Positions 16,567-25,360 of a stretch of DNA of 64,000 nucleotides are shown here, piece after piece. The position numbers were made by a program, and so were the translations under genes. The stretch is from Hyphomicrobium_A sp964622715 (GTDB lineage: Bacteria; Pseudomonadota; Alphaproteobacteria; Rhizobiales; Hyphomicrobiaceae), in contig CAZURR010000001.1 in assembly GCA_964622715.1 (NCBI GenBank), forward strand, positions 31,018 to 95,017. The letters run 5' to 3'. The notes under the pieces are model-generated. The model worked only from the letters and a program-made list of their open reading frames with translations. It made no database searches and was not told the DNA's origin. Numbering within the stretch: the stretch's first letter is position 1; each line of letters starts with the position of its first letter.

Positions 16567-18060
16567 TCAAGCCGAGGACTTTTCGATCCCGGTAATGCGC
16601 TCAAGCAAGCGCGCTCGGCGCTGCGGCTTCACTTTCCCTGACTGTCCAGCCCCGTCGCCTGAGGCTTCGGCAACGTCGGCAGAAGCGTTGCTGACATCGC
16701 CCGAGCCCGCTCCGCCGAGCGCTTTCAAGAAGCCGCTTGCACCCTCGGGATTTGGCCGCTGCCCCTGAATTTGCCCCTCATCCTGTTTGACACTACGTGC
16801 CGCGCCCGTTTCATTGATACGCTCAGCAAGCGGGCGCTTTGACCCCGACGGCGCCGACGACTCGCTGCCACGCCCCGATGAGCGGGTAGCAGGAACCGTG
16901 CCTCCGCCCAAACGGCGCATCTCTTCCATGAAATAAGCGGCTTGCCGCGCAAGACGCTCGTTGCCAGACGCTACTTCTGCACGCAGAGACTGTATCGTAA
17001 CCGACTGCTCATCGGACAGGGCCTTTAGCGAGCTCAGTCGCGCCTTGAGCGCGATCTTACTTTCCTTGACCCCGCGCTCGTCCTTGTCGGAGGCCTCATA
17101 AGTTCCAAGCGCCGCCTTCAGCCGCGCAATCTCCGCCGCCTGGTCCTGGTTCGCCGTTCTTAGTTTGCGCAATTCGTCTGAAGATTTGGCGTTATCGGAC
17201 TCATTCGCCTCCGCATAACTCTGAACCGCTACAAGCTTCGGCTCCCCCGTATCGGAACGATCGCCGTTACGCTTGCTCACCAATCTGGCCGGCCTGCTCG
17301 CCTCGTTGCCGCCGCTTGACACAGCGGCCATCGCGTGACCGCCTCCGGCCTGGGCTGCGGGCCCCGCTCGCACAAGAATCGCTTGCAGACGCGAGATCAA
17401 AGCCGACTGGTCGCGTGTCTCGGCGCGCAGCGTTTCAATCTCGGTGCGCAGCGCCACCTCGCCATCGAATCTTGGATCGCCCAGACCCTCGCGTTTGCGC
17501 GCTGCCCGTGTATTGAGCGCCGCCTTGAGACGGTGCACTTCATCAGTCTGCTGCGCGTTGATTTGCTTCGCCTCTTCCAGTGCGCGCAGCTGCTTTTCGC
17601 TTGTTTGACTCAAGCCAACAATCTCGCGGTCGCGCTGGAACAAAAGCTTCTTCGCCTCGGCCAGCCGGTGCTCGACTCTCGGCAGCCGGTCCATGATCGT
17701 TTGCTCAAGCACGCGCCGCGCATTCTCGTGCTCTTCCATAAAAGTATGTTGCCGGCCGACTTCTTCTTCCAACTCGCTAATCGCCGCGTCGCGACGGTTG
17801 AGTTCCACCTTCTGACGCGCGGCAGCATCTGCTGCCTCGTCAACCTTCATTTCCAGCTTGTGGATGAGGATAGCGTACTCGGCTCTAACGCGGTCCTTGT
17901 CGGCGCGAATCTCGGCCTCGGTGAGCGGCATCGAGCGCTTGATCGCCTCGATGGCCAGACGTCCCGAACGCCGGCGATATAGCGGAGCGAGAAACAGCGC
18001 CAACAGCGCCGCCGTGAGGAAGCCAAGACCGGCCAGCATGACCATCTCGATGGTGATCAC
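16567..18060 (-). CDS. membrane-anchored coiled-coil protein
   Basis: About 497 aa from a GTG at 18060, which opens MITIEMVMLAGLGFLTAALL, the N-terminus usual for such proteins, with GGGGA upstream. A TTG at 18147 in the same frame is the other option. One N-terminal helix (about 5-25) anchors the protein. Residues about 30-330 are long heptad-rich coiled coil (ELEEEVGRQHTFMEEHENAR, RLKAALNTRAARK, ARLKAALGTYEASDKDE), and the C-terminus is disordered. Orthologues are common in Hyphomicrobiales but uncharacterised. A structural role at the cell envelope is inference. Confidence 0.8.
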   Translation of the reverse strand: MITIEMVMLAGLGFLTAALLALFLAPLYRRRSGRLAIEAIKRSMPLTEAEIRADKDRVRAEYAILIHKLEMKVDEAADAAARQKVELNRRDAAISELEEEVGRQHTFMEEHENARRVLEQTIMDRLPRVEHRLAEAKKLLFQRDREIVGLSQTSEKQLRALEEAKQINAQQTDEVHRLKAALNTRAARKREGLGDPRFDGEVALRTEIETLRAETRDQSALISRLQAILVRAGPAAQAGGGHAMAAVSSGGNEASRPARLVSKRNGDRSDTGEPKLVAVQSYAEANESDNAKSSDELRKLRTANQDQAAEIARLKAALGTYEASDKDERGVKESKIALKARLSSLKALSDEQSVTIQSLRAEVASGNERLARQAAYFMEEMRRLGGGTVPATRSSGRGSESSAPSGSKRPLAERINETGAARSVKQDEGQIQGQRPNPEGASGFLKALGGAGSGDVSNASADVAEASGDGAGQSGKVKPQRRARLLERITGIEKSSA

Positions 18061-18215
18061 GCGTGCGTCCCCAACTTTGACATCCGGCGAACTCCCAAAT
18101 TCTCGCGCTTGAACGAACCGAACATTTTGCGTCGTATCATCAGGCAAACGATCGTATCGCCCAATACATCACCCGCTGTTCTCCAGCCCGACCCTAATTC
18201 TGTGCCGCGCGGCGA

Positions 18216-19037
18216 CTAAAACGGATTCCATGTTGGAGCTCGGGTATACTTCAAATAGCCGACGTTGGCACCCAATCGTAGTCCGACACCTGCGCGTATC
18301 GGCGCCATCGAGACACCTCCGTACTTCTGAAACTGAACGCCAACGCCGCCAACGATATAAGCCGAGCCCTGCACGCCTCCAAAGCGGTGGTATATCTGGG
18401 ATGGATCGCGGAGGTTGTAGACTAGCACCATGGTCTTGGAGCCCTCTGCACCAAAGTCGTAACCGATTGAGGGCCCTTGCCAGTAAACCTTGTGAGCGCC
18501 GGCATCTTTGGTGAAAAGCGTGCCCTCGCCGTAGCGGAGCCCGGCGACGAATGCGCCGCCTGCGTCCTCGCCCAAAATGTAGCCATTCGGCCGACCTGCC
18601 TTCTGGAATGTGTACTCCACGACACTTGCCAGTCCCTTACTCACCGATCCAAAAAATCCATGGCCGGCGGCCAGAATTTCGTTCTGTGAATACGTATCGT
18701 TCGGCGGGGGTGCCTCGTCGGGGCCAAGCGGTGGCGGTGAATAGGGCTCGCCGTAACTGCGCGCGTCACGCTCGCCTTCCGGGCGATAGGCGTCATCAGG
18801 CCGGTAGTTGTCGTTCTCGCGGTAAACGCCACCGGGGCGATAGGGAGCATCGTTTGGCGCTGCGGCAGCGCCAGAAGGATAGTCGCCGTTGTTGTTGTAA
18901 TTATCGTAGCCGTCGTTCGCGCCATAATCATTATTCTGCGCACGAGTTGCTTCAGGCATTACGAAAATTACTGCGAGCAACGCAAACACGGCGGTGACAG
19001 CAGGCGAAGCCGCCCGTCCGCGAATAAAGAGCGCCAT
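18216..19037 (-). CDS. DUF1134 / EipA-like envelope integrity protein
   Basis: About 273 aa from the ATG at 19037. A signal peptide (residues about 1-33, ending TRAQ) is followed by a low-complexity Asn/Tyr/Asp/Pro-rich linker (about 34-105) and then the DUF1134 domain: YSQNEILAAGHGFFGSVSKG, LASVVEYTFQKAGRPNGYIL, GEDAGGAFVAGLRYGEGTL, VYWQGPSIGYDFGAEGSKTM, GVGVQFQKYGG. EipA of Brucella is a periplasmic beta-barrel protein required for envelope integrity and virulence. The long repetitive linker is unusually rich in Asn/Tyr. An upstream in-frame ATG (19076) is less likely. Confidence 0.88.
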   Translation of the reverse strand: MALFIRGRAASPAVTAVFALLAVIFVMPEATRAQNNDYGANDGYDNYNNNGDYPSGAAAAPNDAPYRPGGVYRENDNYRPDDAYRPEGERDARSYGEPYSPPPLGPDEAPPPNDTYSQNEILAAGHGFFGSVSKGLASVVEYTFQKAGRPNGYILGEDAGGAFVAGLRYGEGTLFTKDAGAHKVYWQGPSIGYDFGAEGSKTMVLVYNLRDPSQIYHRFGGVQGSAYIVGGVGVQFQKYGGVSMAPIRAGVGLRLGANVGYLKYTRAPTWNPF

Positions 19038-19178
19038 GGTATAAATCCATTGTGTTGCACCGGCTTCCGCAGCCAATCCGCGGATCCGTACAGTTCTCGA
19101 ATAATTCGACTGAAACTGTTACCAAAGTGTGGCCAATCCGCGATAAAGCGTGGCCCATATGCGGCAGTTCCGCCACTC

Positions 19179-20003
19179 TTACGCAGCGCTGAGCAGTGGC
19201 CCGCGCGCCCACGCTACGAAGTGCGGATTGATGAACACGCCACCCTTATTCCCATAGAGCAATGGCGCACCTGCAAGTGTCGTCACAGAACCGCCTGCTG
19301 CGGTCAAGATGGCTTGGCCTGCGGCCGTGTCCCATTCGCTGGTCGCACCCAGCCTGGCGTAAAGATCGGCCTCCCCCCGCGCGATCAAACAAAATTTAAG
19401 CGAGGAGCTCGCCTTCTTTATCTCTGCGATCGACAGACGCTTTAAGAACGCGTCGGTGTCTTGGGCTGCGTGCGATCGGCTCGCAAACGCGACCAGCGCT
19501 TTGGGGTCGGGCTCGCGCGCATGCAACGGCCTGAATTCGTAATCGGTCAGTCGTGCGCCCTGCGCGTCGGGCGCAATGTTAGCTTCTACGGCTTCTTGAG
19601 AGTTGAGTGTCGCGAAAAACTTACCCAGCGCCGGCGCATAGATGATTCCAAATACCGGCTGATTACCTTTGACGAGCCCAATATTGATCGTAAATTCAGG
19701 TTTGCGTGCGATGAACGCGCGTGTTCCATCCAGGGGATCGACGAGAAAAAACTCGCCTGCCGTCTCCGGCACCTTGCCCGCAGCAACTGATTCCTCTGCG
19801 ATAACGGGAATGCCGGGCGCGACTTTGTTCAATCCCTCGACGAGGACGACCTCCGCCTCGTGATCGGCAACCGTTACGGGCGTGGCGTCGGCCTTGGTCT
19901 CAACCTCGACGCCCGCGTTGAAGTGGTTCATCTCGATGCGCCCAGCAGCAAGGACCACGGGAAGCAGGGCCTCAAGCAAGCCTCTGTCAGGATTTATTGT
20001 CAT
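19179..20003 (-). CDS. cysQ: 3'(2'),5'-bisphosphate nucleotidase CysQ
   Basis: 274 aa from the ATG at 20003. It is an inositol monophosphatase-family metal-dependent phosphatase. EES (about 74-76) and FFLVDPLDGTRAFI (DPLDGT) supply the metal ligands, and ATSEWDTAAGQAIL carries the C-terminal WD motif. It hydrolyses 3'-phosphoadenosine 5'-phosphate, the by-product of sulfate activation, to AMP. It is divergent from chpT. No other sulfate-assimilation gene is in the window. SuhB-type inositol phosphatases share motifs, but the spacing and N-terminus favour CysQ. Confidence 0.9.
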   Translation of the reverse strand: MTINPDRGLLEALLPVVLAAGRIEMNHFNAGVEVETKADATPVTVADHEAEVVLVEGLNKVAPGIPVIAEESVAAGKVPETAGEFFLVDPLDGTRAFIARKPEFTINIGLVKGNQPVFGIIYAPALGKFFATLNSQEAVEANIAPDAQGARLTDYEFRPLHAREPDPKALVAFASRSHAAQDTDAFLKRLSIAEIKKASSSLKFCLIARGEADLYARLGATSEWDTAAGQAILTAAGGSVTTLAGAPLLYGNKGGVFINPHFVAWARGPLLSAA

Positions 20004-20267
20004 GCGTTCACGTGTCCACTGATTCGCAAATACGCCTTGGGGCACTGAGCCGGAGGGCCGCCGTCGCACTGGCACGACCCCACGAAAATCAAGGTCGCGC
20101 GGCGTTCCACGTTACAGGCCTTTACATCGAAAGTGCGGCCCGTGTATCAGAAGAGCACGACACTTCGCAAGCGACCTGCGTTTGCATACGTGGCGCGCTC
20201 CTCGATTGGCCGGGGCTGCTAAAGTTGCTGCGGTCGTTCGGACCTAGGACAACATTTGGGGGAATGG

Positions 20268-20912
20268 ATGGGCGAGCGCACCAACCCGACCGATCTTGAA
20301 CTTGCTGCCCTCATTTCGAGCAAGATTTGCCATGACGTGATTGGCCCGGTCGGCGCCATATATAATGGCTTGGAGATTCTCGACGAGGACGACGACACCG
20401 AAGCGAAAAACTACGCGCTCGAAGTTATTCGCAACGTGACCGAGCAGGCGTCTGCGCGGCTGCAATTTGCCCGCTTCGCATTTGGTGCGGCGGGTTCAGC
20501 TGGCGCCGTCATTGATCTGAATACCGCTGAACAGATCTCACGCGGATTCGTTGGCAATACCAAGCACCAACTTATCTGGCGCGCCAAACCCGGTAACATG
20601 GCCAAAGACAAGGTCAAGCTGCTGCTCAATCTCATCGCTAGCGCCATAAGTGCGTTGCCGCGTGGAGGCGAGATCGACGTGCAGATGGATGGAACGATGG
20701 ATGCGCCGAATTTCTTGATTCGCTGCCGCGGCGCCAATGCCCGGCCGCCGCAGCACCTCGTCGAATTCATCACCGGCGAGCAGGTGCCGCAACTCGATGC
20801 CATGTCCATCCAGGCCTACTACACGTGGCGACTGGCCGGCAGTGCGAACATGGGACTGGAGATCCTGAAAGACGGCGCCGACATCCTATTGTCTGCAAAA
20901 CCCCAGAGCTAA
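20268..20912 (+). CDS. chpT: histidine phosphotransferase ChpT
   Basis: 214 aa. ISSKICHDVIGPVGAIYNGL places the phosphoryl-accepting His at residue 22. The degenerate ATPase-like C-terminal domain lacks an ATP-binding G box, as expected of ChpT. In the CckA-ChpT-CtrA relay it passes phosphate from CckA to CtrA and CpdR and so controls the cell cycle in alphaproteobacteria. GGGGGAA precedes the ATG; a TTG four codons upstream is possible. It is divergent from cysQ. Confidence 0.92.
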   Translation: MGERTNPTDLELAALISSKICHDVIGPVGAIYNGLEILDEDDDTEAKNYALEVIRNVTEQASARLQFARFAFGAAGSAGAVIDLNTAEQISRGFVGNTKHQLIWRAKPGNMAKDKVKLLLNLIASAISALPRGGEIDVQMDGTMDAPNFLIRCRGANARPPQHLVEFITGEQVPQLDAMSIQAYYTWRLAGSANMGLEILKDGADILLSAKPQS

Positions 20913-21107
20913 CATGCCACTGTTCTACATTGCCGATTTCGTCGTGGTTCCGAACGCTGGATGCTTTAACGCAAATTCGATGCAAAGAGCCCGCCTATGT
21001 CATCGGCCGAACACGGACCCAACTAAGGGGCGTTTTGGGCAGGCGCCGGCCCATTCTCGCTTGAACCTCTGCGGCCAAATTGATTCTGAACCAAGAAGGC
21101 CCATCCC

Positions 21108-21731
21108 TTGCTTCGCGTCGAACACTTGCGAATTGGCGACCTGCCGCCGCTGACCTTTAAAGTTGCCGAAGGTGAGTGCCTTGCCGTCGAAGGGCCGTCT
21201 GGCTCGGGCAAGACCCGCCTCCTGCGCGCCATCGCCGACCTCGATCCGGTTCAGGGCCTCGTCTTTCTAGACGGCGCCGAGCGCAATGAGATGCCAGCTT
21301 CGGATTGGCGCCACAAAGTGCGCTACTGCTCGGCCGAGCCGTGCTGGTGGACGGAGACGGCACAAGCCACCTTCGACGAAGGTGAAAAGCTGGATAAGGG
21401 GCGCCTTCACCGTCTACTTTCCGCACTGGGGGTTGCAAGCGATCTGCTCAATCGCCCCCTTTCCCTCGTCTCCACCGGAGAGCGTCAGCGTCTCGCATTC
21501 GCGCGAGCACTCATCGACGAGCCAAAGGTCCTACTCCTCGATGAGCCCACTGCCGCACTCGATCCACAAGCAACTGCCCTCGTCGAGGAGCTCATCAAAT
21601 ATCAATTGTTGTCGGGTCGCATTGTCCTGCTGGCAAGCCACAATCGCGCTCAAATCGAACGGCTTTCGCATGCAAGGCTGTTGTTGCCCAAGCGTCCCAA
21701 TACTGGAACGAAGGTGGAGCACGCTGCATGA
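21108..21731 (+). CDS. fetA: ABC transporter ATP-binding protein FetA-like
   Basis: 207 aa, starting at TTG with AGAAGG upstream. Walker A GPSGSGKT is at residues 29-36 and Walker B is LLLDEPTAALD. The signature segment reads STGERQRLAFARAL, where SGGE is more usual; the ATPase may still be active. The next gene overlaps by four bases (ATGA) and encodes the FetB membrane partner. In E. coli FetAB exports iron and protects against peroxide; that role is inferred here from homology and gene pairing. Confidence 0.85.
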   Translation: MLRVEHLRIGDLPPLTFKVAEGECLAVEGPSGSGKTRLLRAIADLDPVQGLVFLDGAERNEMPASDWRHKVRYCSAEPCWWTETAQATFDEGEKLDKGRLHRLLSALGVASDLLNRPLSLVSTGERQRLAFARALIDEPKVLLLDEPTAALDPQATALVEELIKYQLLSGRIVLLASHNRAQIERLSHARLLLPKRPNTGTKVEHAA

Positions 21732-22528
21732 ACTACGTCGCTCTGACACCGTCCGACCTGTTGCTCGCAGCGACTTTACTCGTGATCAACGCCGCTATTT
21801 CCTGGGGATTCCGGCTGCAATTGGAAAAGAGCATCGCCATCGCGGTCGTACGCATGGTCGTGCAGCTCGCGTTAATCGGCCTCGTTCTGAAATTCATTTT
21901 CGCGCAAACCTCGCCAATTTGGACGATCATGCTGGGGCTTGTCATGGTCATCGCCGCCGGCATCGAGGTCATGACGCGCGAAACCCGCCCGGTCCGAGGC
22001 TGGCCCGCGTTCGGACTCAAGACCGCCACCCTCTTATTCATCGGCATGGCGGTCACAGGGCTCGGCGTCGGCATCATCATAGGACCCGACCCTTGGTATG
22101 CGCCGCGCTACGTGCTGCCCATTTTGGGCATGGTGCTCGGCAATACGCTGACCGGCATGTGCCTCGTCCTTGATACAATTACGGAGACGGCGAGCCGCGA
22201 GCGCGGGGCCATCGAGGCGCAGCTTGCGCTCGGCGCGCATCGCTTCAAGGCCATGGGCAGCGTACTGCGCGGCGCCATGCGAACTGGAATGATCCCGATC
22301 CTAAACGCCATGGCGACCACCGGCATCGTTGCACTACCAGGCATGATGACGGGGCAAATTCTGGCCGGCGTCGATCCCGTGGAGGCGGCGAAGTATCAGG
22401 TCTTGATAATGTTCCTCATCGCGGGCGCAACCGCGCTCGGCGTGGTATGCGCCGGCGTTGGCGCGATCGTCCTATTGACGGACGAACGCCACCGCCTGCG
22501 GCTTGACCGCATCGCGACAAAGAGTTGA
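21728..22528 (+). CDS. fetB: FetB family membrane permease (UPF0014)
   Basis: 266 aa with about seven hydrophobic segments. Family blocks: VVRMVVQLALIGLVLKFIF, IEVMTRETRPVRGWP, PILGMVLGNTLTGMCLVLD, the cytosolic loop ERGAIEAQLALGAHRFKAM and GIVALPGMMTGQILAGVDPV. It pairs with the ATPase just upstream by overlapping stop and start. Together they are probably an iron exporter. No iron-responsive operator was identified upstream. Confidence 0.9.
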   Translation: MNYVALTPSDLLLAATLLVINAAISWGFRLQLEKSIAIAVVRMVVQLALIGLVLKFIFAQTSPIWTIMLGLVMVIAAGIEVMTRETRPVRGWPAFGLKTATLLFIGMAVTGLGVGIIIGPDPWYAPRYVLPILGMVLGNTLTGMCLVLDTITETASRERGAIEAQLALGAHRFKAMGSVLRGAMRTGMIPILNAMATTGIVALPGMMTGQILAGVDPVEAAKYQVLIMFLIAGATALGVVCAGVGAIVLLTDERHRLRLDRIATKS

Positions 22529-22614
22529 TGGAAAATTTTGGCAGTGCGGGCTGATCCCTCAGCCCATCCTACTCATCGCACGGCGCGTCCACACGGACCC
22601 TGGCCTGCCCAACT

Positions 22615-23565
22615 TTAGTCAGCTTGCTTGAGCTTAGGCACCACCGGTCCCTGACTGGCCTCGCTTGCGGCGATGGCCGCGGCGGCCGCAGCCTTGGCAG
22701 CAGCGGCGGCCTGTTCGGCGGCCTTTGCCGCCCGTTCCGCAGCAGCAGCAGCTTGTGCTGCCGCGGCCCGCTCATTCGCTTTCGCGGCGGCCTTTTCTTT
22801 TTCTGCGTCCGTTGCCGCTTCGCTCATTTCGGCCGATGACTTGGCAACCTCTGCGGCGGCCGCCCTGGCGTCGGTGGGCAGAGCCCCAGTCTCAACAGCA
22901 CTCGTCGAGGGCACTGCTGGCTTCGCCTGTGCGGCTTCTGTCTCGGGTGTTGAAGTTGCCTCAGCTGCTGCTGCTTCCCTTGCCGCGGTCTCGGCTTCCG
23001 CGACTGCAGCTTCGGCCGCCGCCTCAGCCTCCTCAGCGGCCTGCTCAGCTGTCATCGCGGCTTCTTCCTTGGCTGCACCCTGGGCCGATTCCTGCTCCTC
23101 GTTCTGGGCAGCGTCCTGACCAGCGACAACCGGAACCGCTGTCTCCGGCGCTACTTTTGCCTTGCGCACCGGCGCCGGCGGCATTTCGAAATCGAGGTCA
23201 GCATCGTTGGCAAGGGCGTCGTTGTTCCCAGATGCGCTGCCGTCCGCGGCGGCATTTGTTTGGCCGTCACCCCAGCAGACATTCGCTTTGGCTGTGCAGG
23301 TGTACTCGTCGAAAAGTCCAACATCCAAGAATAGTTCACACGTCACCTGTTTCTTGCCCACTTTATAGTTGGTGATGCCCTTCTCATCCGCCCACTTCTT
23401 GACTTGCGTGTCGAGCAACGCTTTAGCGTCATTGGCCGGACCTTCTTTTCCGTAATCATTCACCAGGAAGCCAAAACGCTTGCATGCCGCCTGCGCTGGA
23501 ACAGCGTGTGCTGCAAACAGGCTCAAAGCGACGACGGCGACGGCACAGGGGCGGAATGGGCGCAT
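22615..23565 (-). CDS. secreted protein with long Ala-rich coiled-coil tail
   Basis: 316 aa. The signal peptide (ending AQA near residue 26) is followed by a small Cys-containing globular part (about 27-105; ACKRFGFLVNDYGKEGPAND and CELFLDVGLFDEYTCTAKAN, five Cys in all). The last 180 residues are almost only Ala, Glu, Lys and Thr in helical repeats (AEQAAEEAEAAAEAA, AKAAEQAAAAAKAAAAAA). I do not recognise the globular domain. The tail could span the periplasm. GGAGTG precedes the ATG. A long open frame on the other strand is a composition effect of the Ala codons. Confidence 0.8.
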   Translation of the reverse strand: MRPFRPCAVAVVALSLFAAHAVPAQAACKRFGFLVNDYGKEGPANDAKALLDTQVKKWADEKGITNYKVGKKQVTCELFLDVGLFDEYTCTAKANVCWGDGQTNAAADGSASGNNDALANDADLDFEMPPAPVRKAKVAPETAVPVVAGQDAAQNEEQESAQGAAKEEAAMTAEQAAEEAEAAAEAAVAEAETAAREAAAAEATSTPETEAAQAKPAVPSTSAVETGALPTDARAAAAEVAKSSAEMSEAATDAEKEKAAAKANERAAAAQAAAAAERAAKAAEQAAAAAKAAAAAAIAASEASQGPVVPKLKQAD

Positions 23566-23704
23566 CAGTGCACTCCAGTTGGCCAGGGCATTGAAACCAG
23601 GATGGCAAAGCTATAGCGAGGACACCAGTCCATGCCTAGAGCCCGACCCACAAAGGTGTGAACCGGGCATTTTTGTGACTCTGGATGATCTTTGCGTCCC
23701 GCAC

Positions 23705-24010
23705 CTAGTTCATATAGGGCGAATCCCCGCCATTTTGGCCGATACCGGAATCGAACCAAAAGCCGCTGTCAAAGGGGCCGGCCGGGGTCTGCTTGTCGAG
23801 TTGAGGATCAATAAAGCCCGCATACTGGCAAAGGTAGCGCTCATCGGGATCCGGCAAGTTATAGCAGTGGTCAGGGCTCCACTGATGCACATGGCCCTTC
23901 ACGCGTGGGCCCGACTTGGCGTGTACGCCGTCACCGGCATTGGCCGGAGTTACAGGGGCTAGCACCACTGCCGCACCCAGTAGAAGCGCATATATAATTA
24001 GACTTCTCAT
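23705..24010 (-). CDS. small secreted protein, unknown
   Basis: 101 aa. Signal peptide MRSLIIYALLLGAAVVLAP ending ANA near residue 25. The mature part is polar with two Cys (HCYNL, LCQYAG), suggesting one disulphide, and Asp/Gly/Pro-rich at the end. GGGTGG precedes the ATG. It lies in a run of small exported proteins between 22615 and 25933. No family recognised. Confidence 0.65.
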   Translation of the reverse strand: MRSLIIYALLLGAAVVLAPVTPANAGDGVHAKSGPRVKGHVHQWSPDHCYNLPDPDERYLCQYAGFIDPQLDKQTPAGPFDSGFWFDSGIGQNGGDSPYMN

Positions 24011-24286
24011 GATCCACCCAATGTTTTGAACTTTTGCCCTCTGGTACGAATGCCCTGTTTACCGGAAGAAAACCCCAAAAACCCATAAAACCGCCGCCGG
24101 CAGTACGTTTTGGTCCGCACTTGTCGCCCGGCGAACACGCCTCCGAGCGGGACGTGCCCAAAATCGCGTCTAACACCCTGGGAGCACTCCATTCGTTTAA
24201 AAGCGCTATCCCTACCGCCGGCCGGATGTTCTGATCCGGATTGTTCCTCCAAGTTGGCCTTCAAACGTTAAAATTGGAGAAAGATC

Positions 24287-24583
24287 TTGGACTACGTAAC
24301 GCTTGCTTGCCAGCTCCTCGGCGGGGTCTTTGGCGCACTACTGTCAGGCGCTCTATTTGGTCGCCTGAGCCTCGGCGCACTCGGTAATACCATTGTCGGC
24401 TGTGTCGGCGGACCGCTCGGCGGGCTAATCCTGACCGGTTACCTAACCCTAGCCCCGGCCGGCCTTCCCGACGGCTCCATCGCTGAACTGCCCGCCGCGC
24501 TCAGCCAAGTTGCGAGCGGAGCGGCCGGCGGAGTGGTCCTCGTGTTCCTCGTTGGGTTACTCAAAGGCCTAGTCCGGGATTAG
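24287..24583 (+). CDS. small Gly-rich membrane protein
   Basis: 98 aa starting at TTG with GGAGAAAG upstream. It has three hydrophobic Gly-rich segments (about 7-25, 30-52 and 72-95; GNTIVGCVGGPLGGLILTG). The pattern resembles small transglycosylase-associated membrane proteins in general terms, but I cannot assign it. It is the only plus-strand gene between 22615 and 33510. Confidence 0.6.
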   Translation: MDYVTLACQLLGGVFGALLSGALFGRLSLGALGNTIVGCVGGPLGGLILTGYLTLAPAGLPDGSIAELPAALSQVASGAAGGVVLVFLVGLLKGLVRD

Positions 24584-24615
24584 GCGCACAATGCGCCCGC
24601 ACCGAACCCGCCGAC

Positions 24616-24924
24616 TCACGACGTCTTGCAAATCGTCGTGACGCCCTTGCAATTGTAACCCATGCCACCTTTGGCGCAGCTGTAGCGCGGCGGGGCGACC
24701 TTATAGCCAGGCGTCGTGCCCGAACTCATCCATGCTGCCCAAACACCCCAATCGAATGACTGGAGCAGTGCTTCATAGACCTGAAATTTCGCACCCTTCA
24801 GCGTCCCGGCGGTTCCCGAGGCTGCTTTTTTGAAGCACTTGCCCGCCTCGGCTGGTTCAGAAACCCCAAACGAAAGCACGGCGGCAGAGGCCGCGACCAT
24901 GGCTAACCGGCTGATCTTTATCAT
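24616..24924 (-). CDS. small secreted Cys-containing protein (paralogue of 15240-15536)
   Basis: 102 aa. The signal peptide ends PAEA near residue 27. The mature part has four Cys in the same order as the 15240 protein, and the C-termini align: RYSCAKGGMGYNCKGVTTIC against RYKCKKDGSGYTCLSWIDVC. GGGAGAA precedes the ATG. Function unknown. Confidence 0.8.
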   Translation of the reverse strand: MIKISRLAMVAASAAVLSFGVSEPAEAGKCFKKAASGTAGTLKGAKFQVYEALLQSFDWGVWAAWMSSGTTPGYKVAPPRYSCAKGGMGYNCKGVTTICKTS

Positions 24925-25080
24925 CAGGATTCTCCCACAAGTCCTCAGTCAGAACGTTCGGCTCAGGAACTTGCCTCAGATCGGCGCGGCTGCCCATTGG
25001 CGACGGAGTGGGAGGCAAAAAAAGCTGGGTATGAGTGGCTGGTGGGTGACGCCGCTGCGCCGCAAATAGCGCGGCGGCGG

Positions 25081-25299
25081 TTAACTGGCCACCGCTTCAA
25101 GATTGATCGCTTTGGGGCCCTTGCCGCGCTTGTCGGGCTGCGTCTCGAATGTAACCCGCATGCCCTGATCGAGAACTGCGATTCCCGAACGCTCCACCGC
25201 GGTCACGTGCACAAAAAGATCCGTGTCACCCTCGTCGGGTATGATGAAACCGTAGCCCTTTTTAGAACTGTAAAATTTGACCGTGCCACTCTGGCGCAT
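25081..25299 (-). CDS. cold-shock domain protein
   Basis: 72 aa, a single cold-shock OB fold. RNP1 is KKGYGFI and RNP2 LFVHVTAV. It binds single-stranded nucleic acid, probably as an RNA chaperone. The Shine-Dalgarno AGGGAGG is strong. Which CspA paralogue it corresponds to cannot be told. A GC-rich hairpin lies just past the stop (about 25050-25078), but without a T tract on the coding side. Confidence 0.93.
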   Translation of the reverse strand: MRQSGTVKFYSSKKGYGFIIPDEGDTDLFVHVTAVERSGIAVLDQGMRVTFETQPDKRGKGPKAINLEAVAS

Positions 25300-25360
25300 C
25301 AGGAGACCTCCCTAGCGGTGAACACTATCTACGGCGCGGTTCGCAGCGCGCCGCCTGCTA

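Noticed and set aside
17335..17982. A 215-codon frame on the plus strand opposite the coiled-coil protein gene
   Set aside because: It is a shadow frame: no ribosome binding site, no family pattern, and the minus frame has coiled-coil composition and conserved start features.
22665..23375. A Pro/Arg/Leu-rich 236-codon frame opposite the Ala-rich protein
   Set aside because: It is generated by the complementary strand of Ala codons and has no signals of its own.
23740..23775. A GGTTCGATTCC sequence on the minus strand that looks like a tRNA T-loop
   Set aside because: It lies inside the secreted-protein gene and has no acceptor or anticodon stem around it.
25050..25078. GC-rich hairpin after the cold-shock gene as a terminator
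   Set aside because: It has no T tract on the coding strand, so intrinsic termination is not supported.
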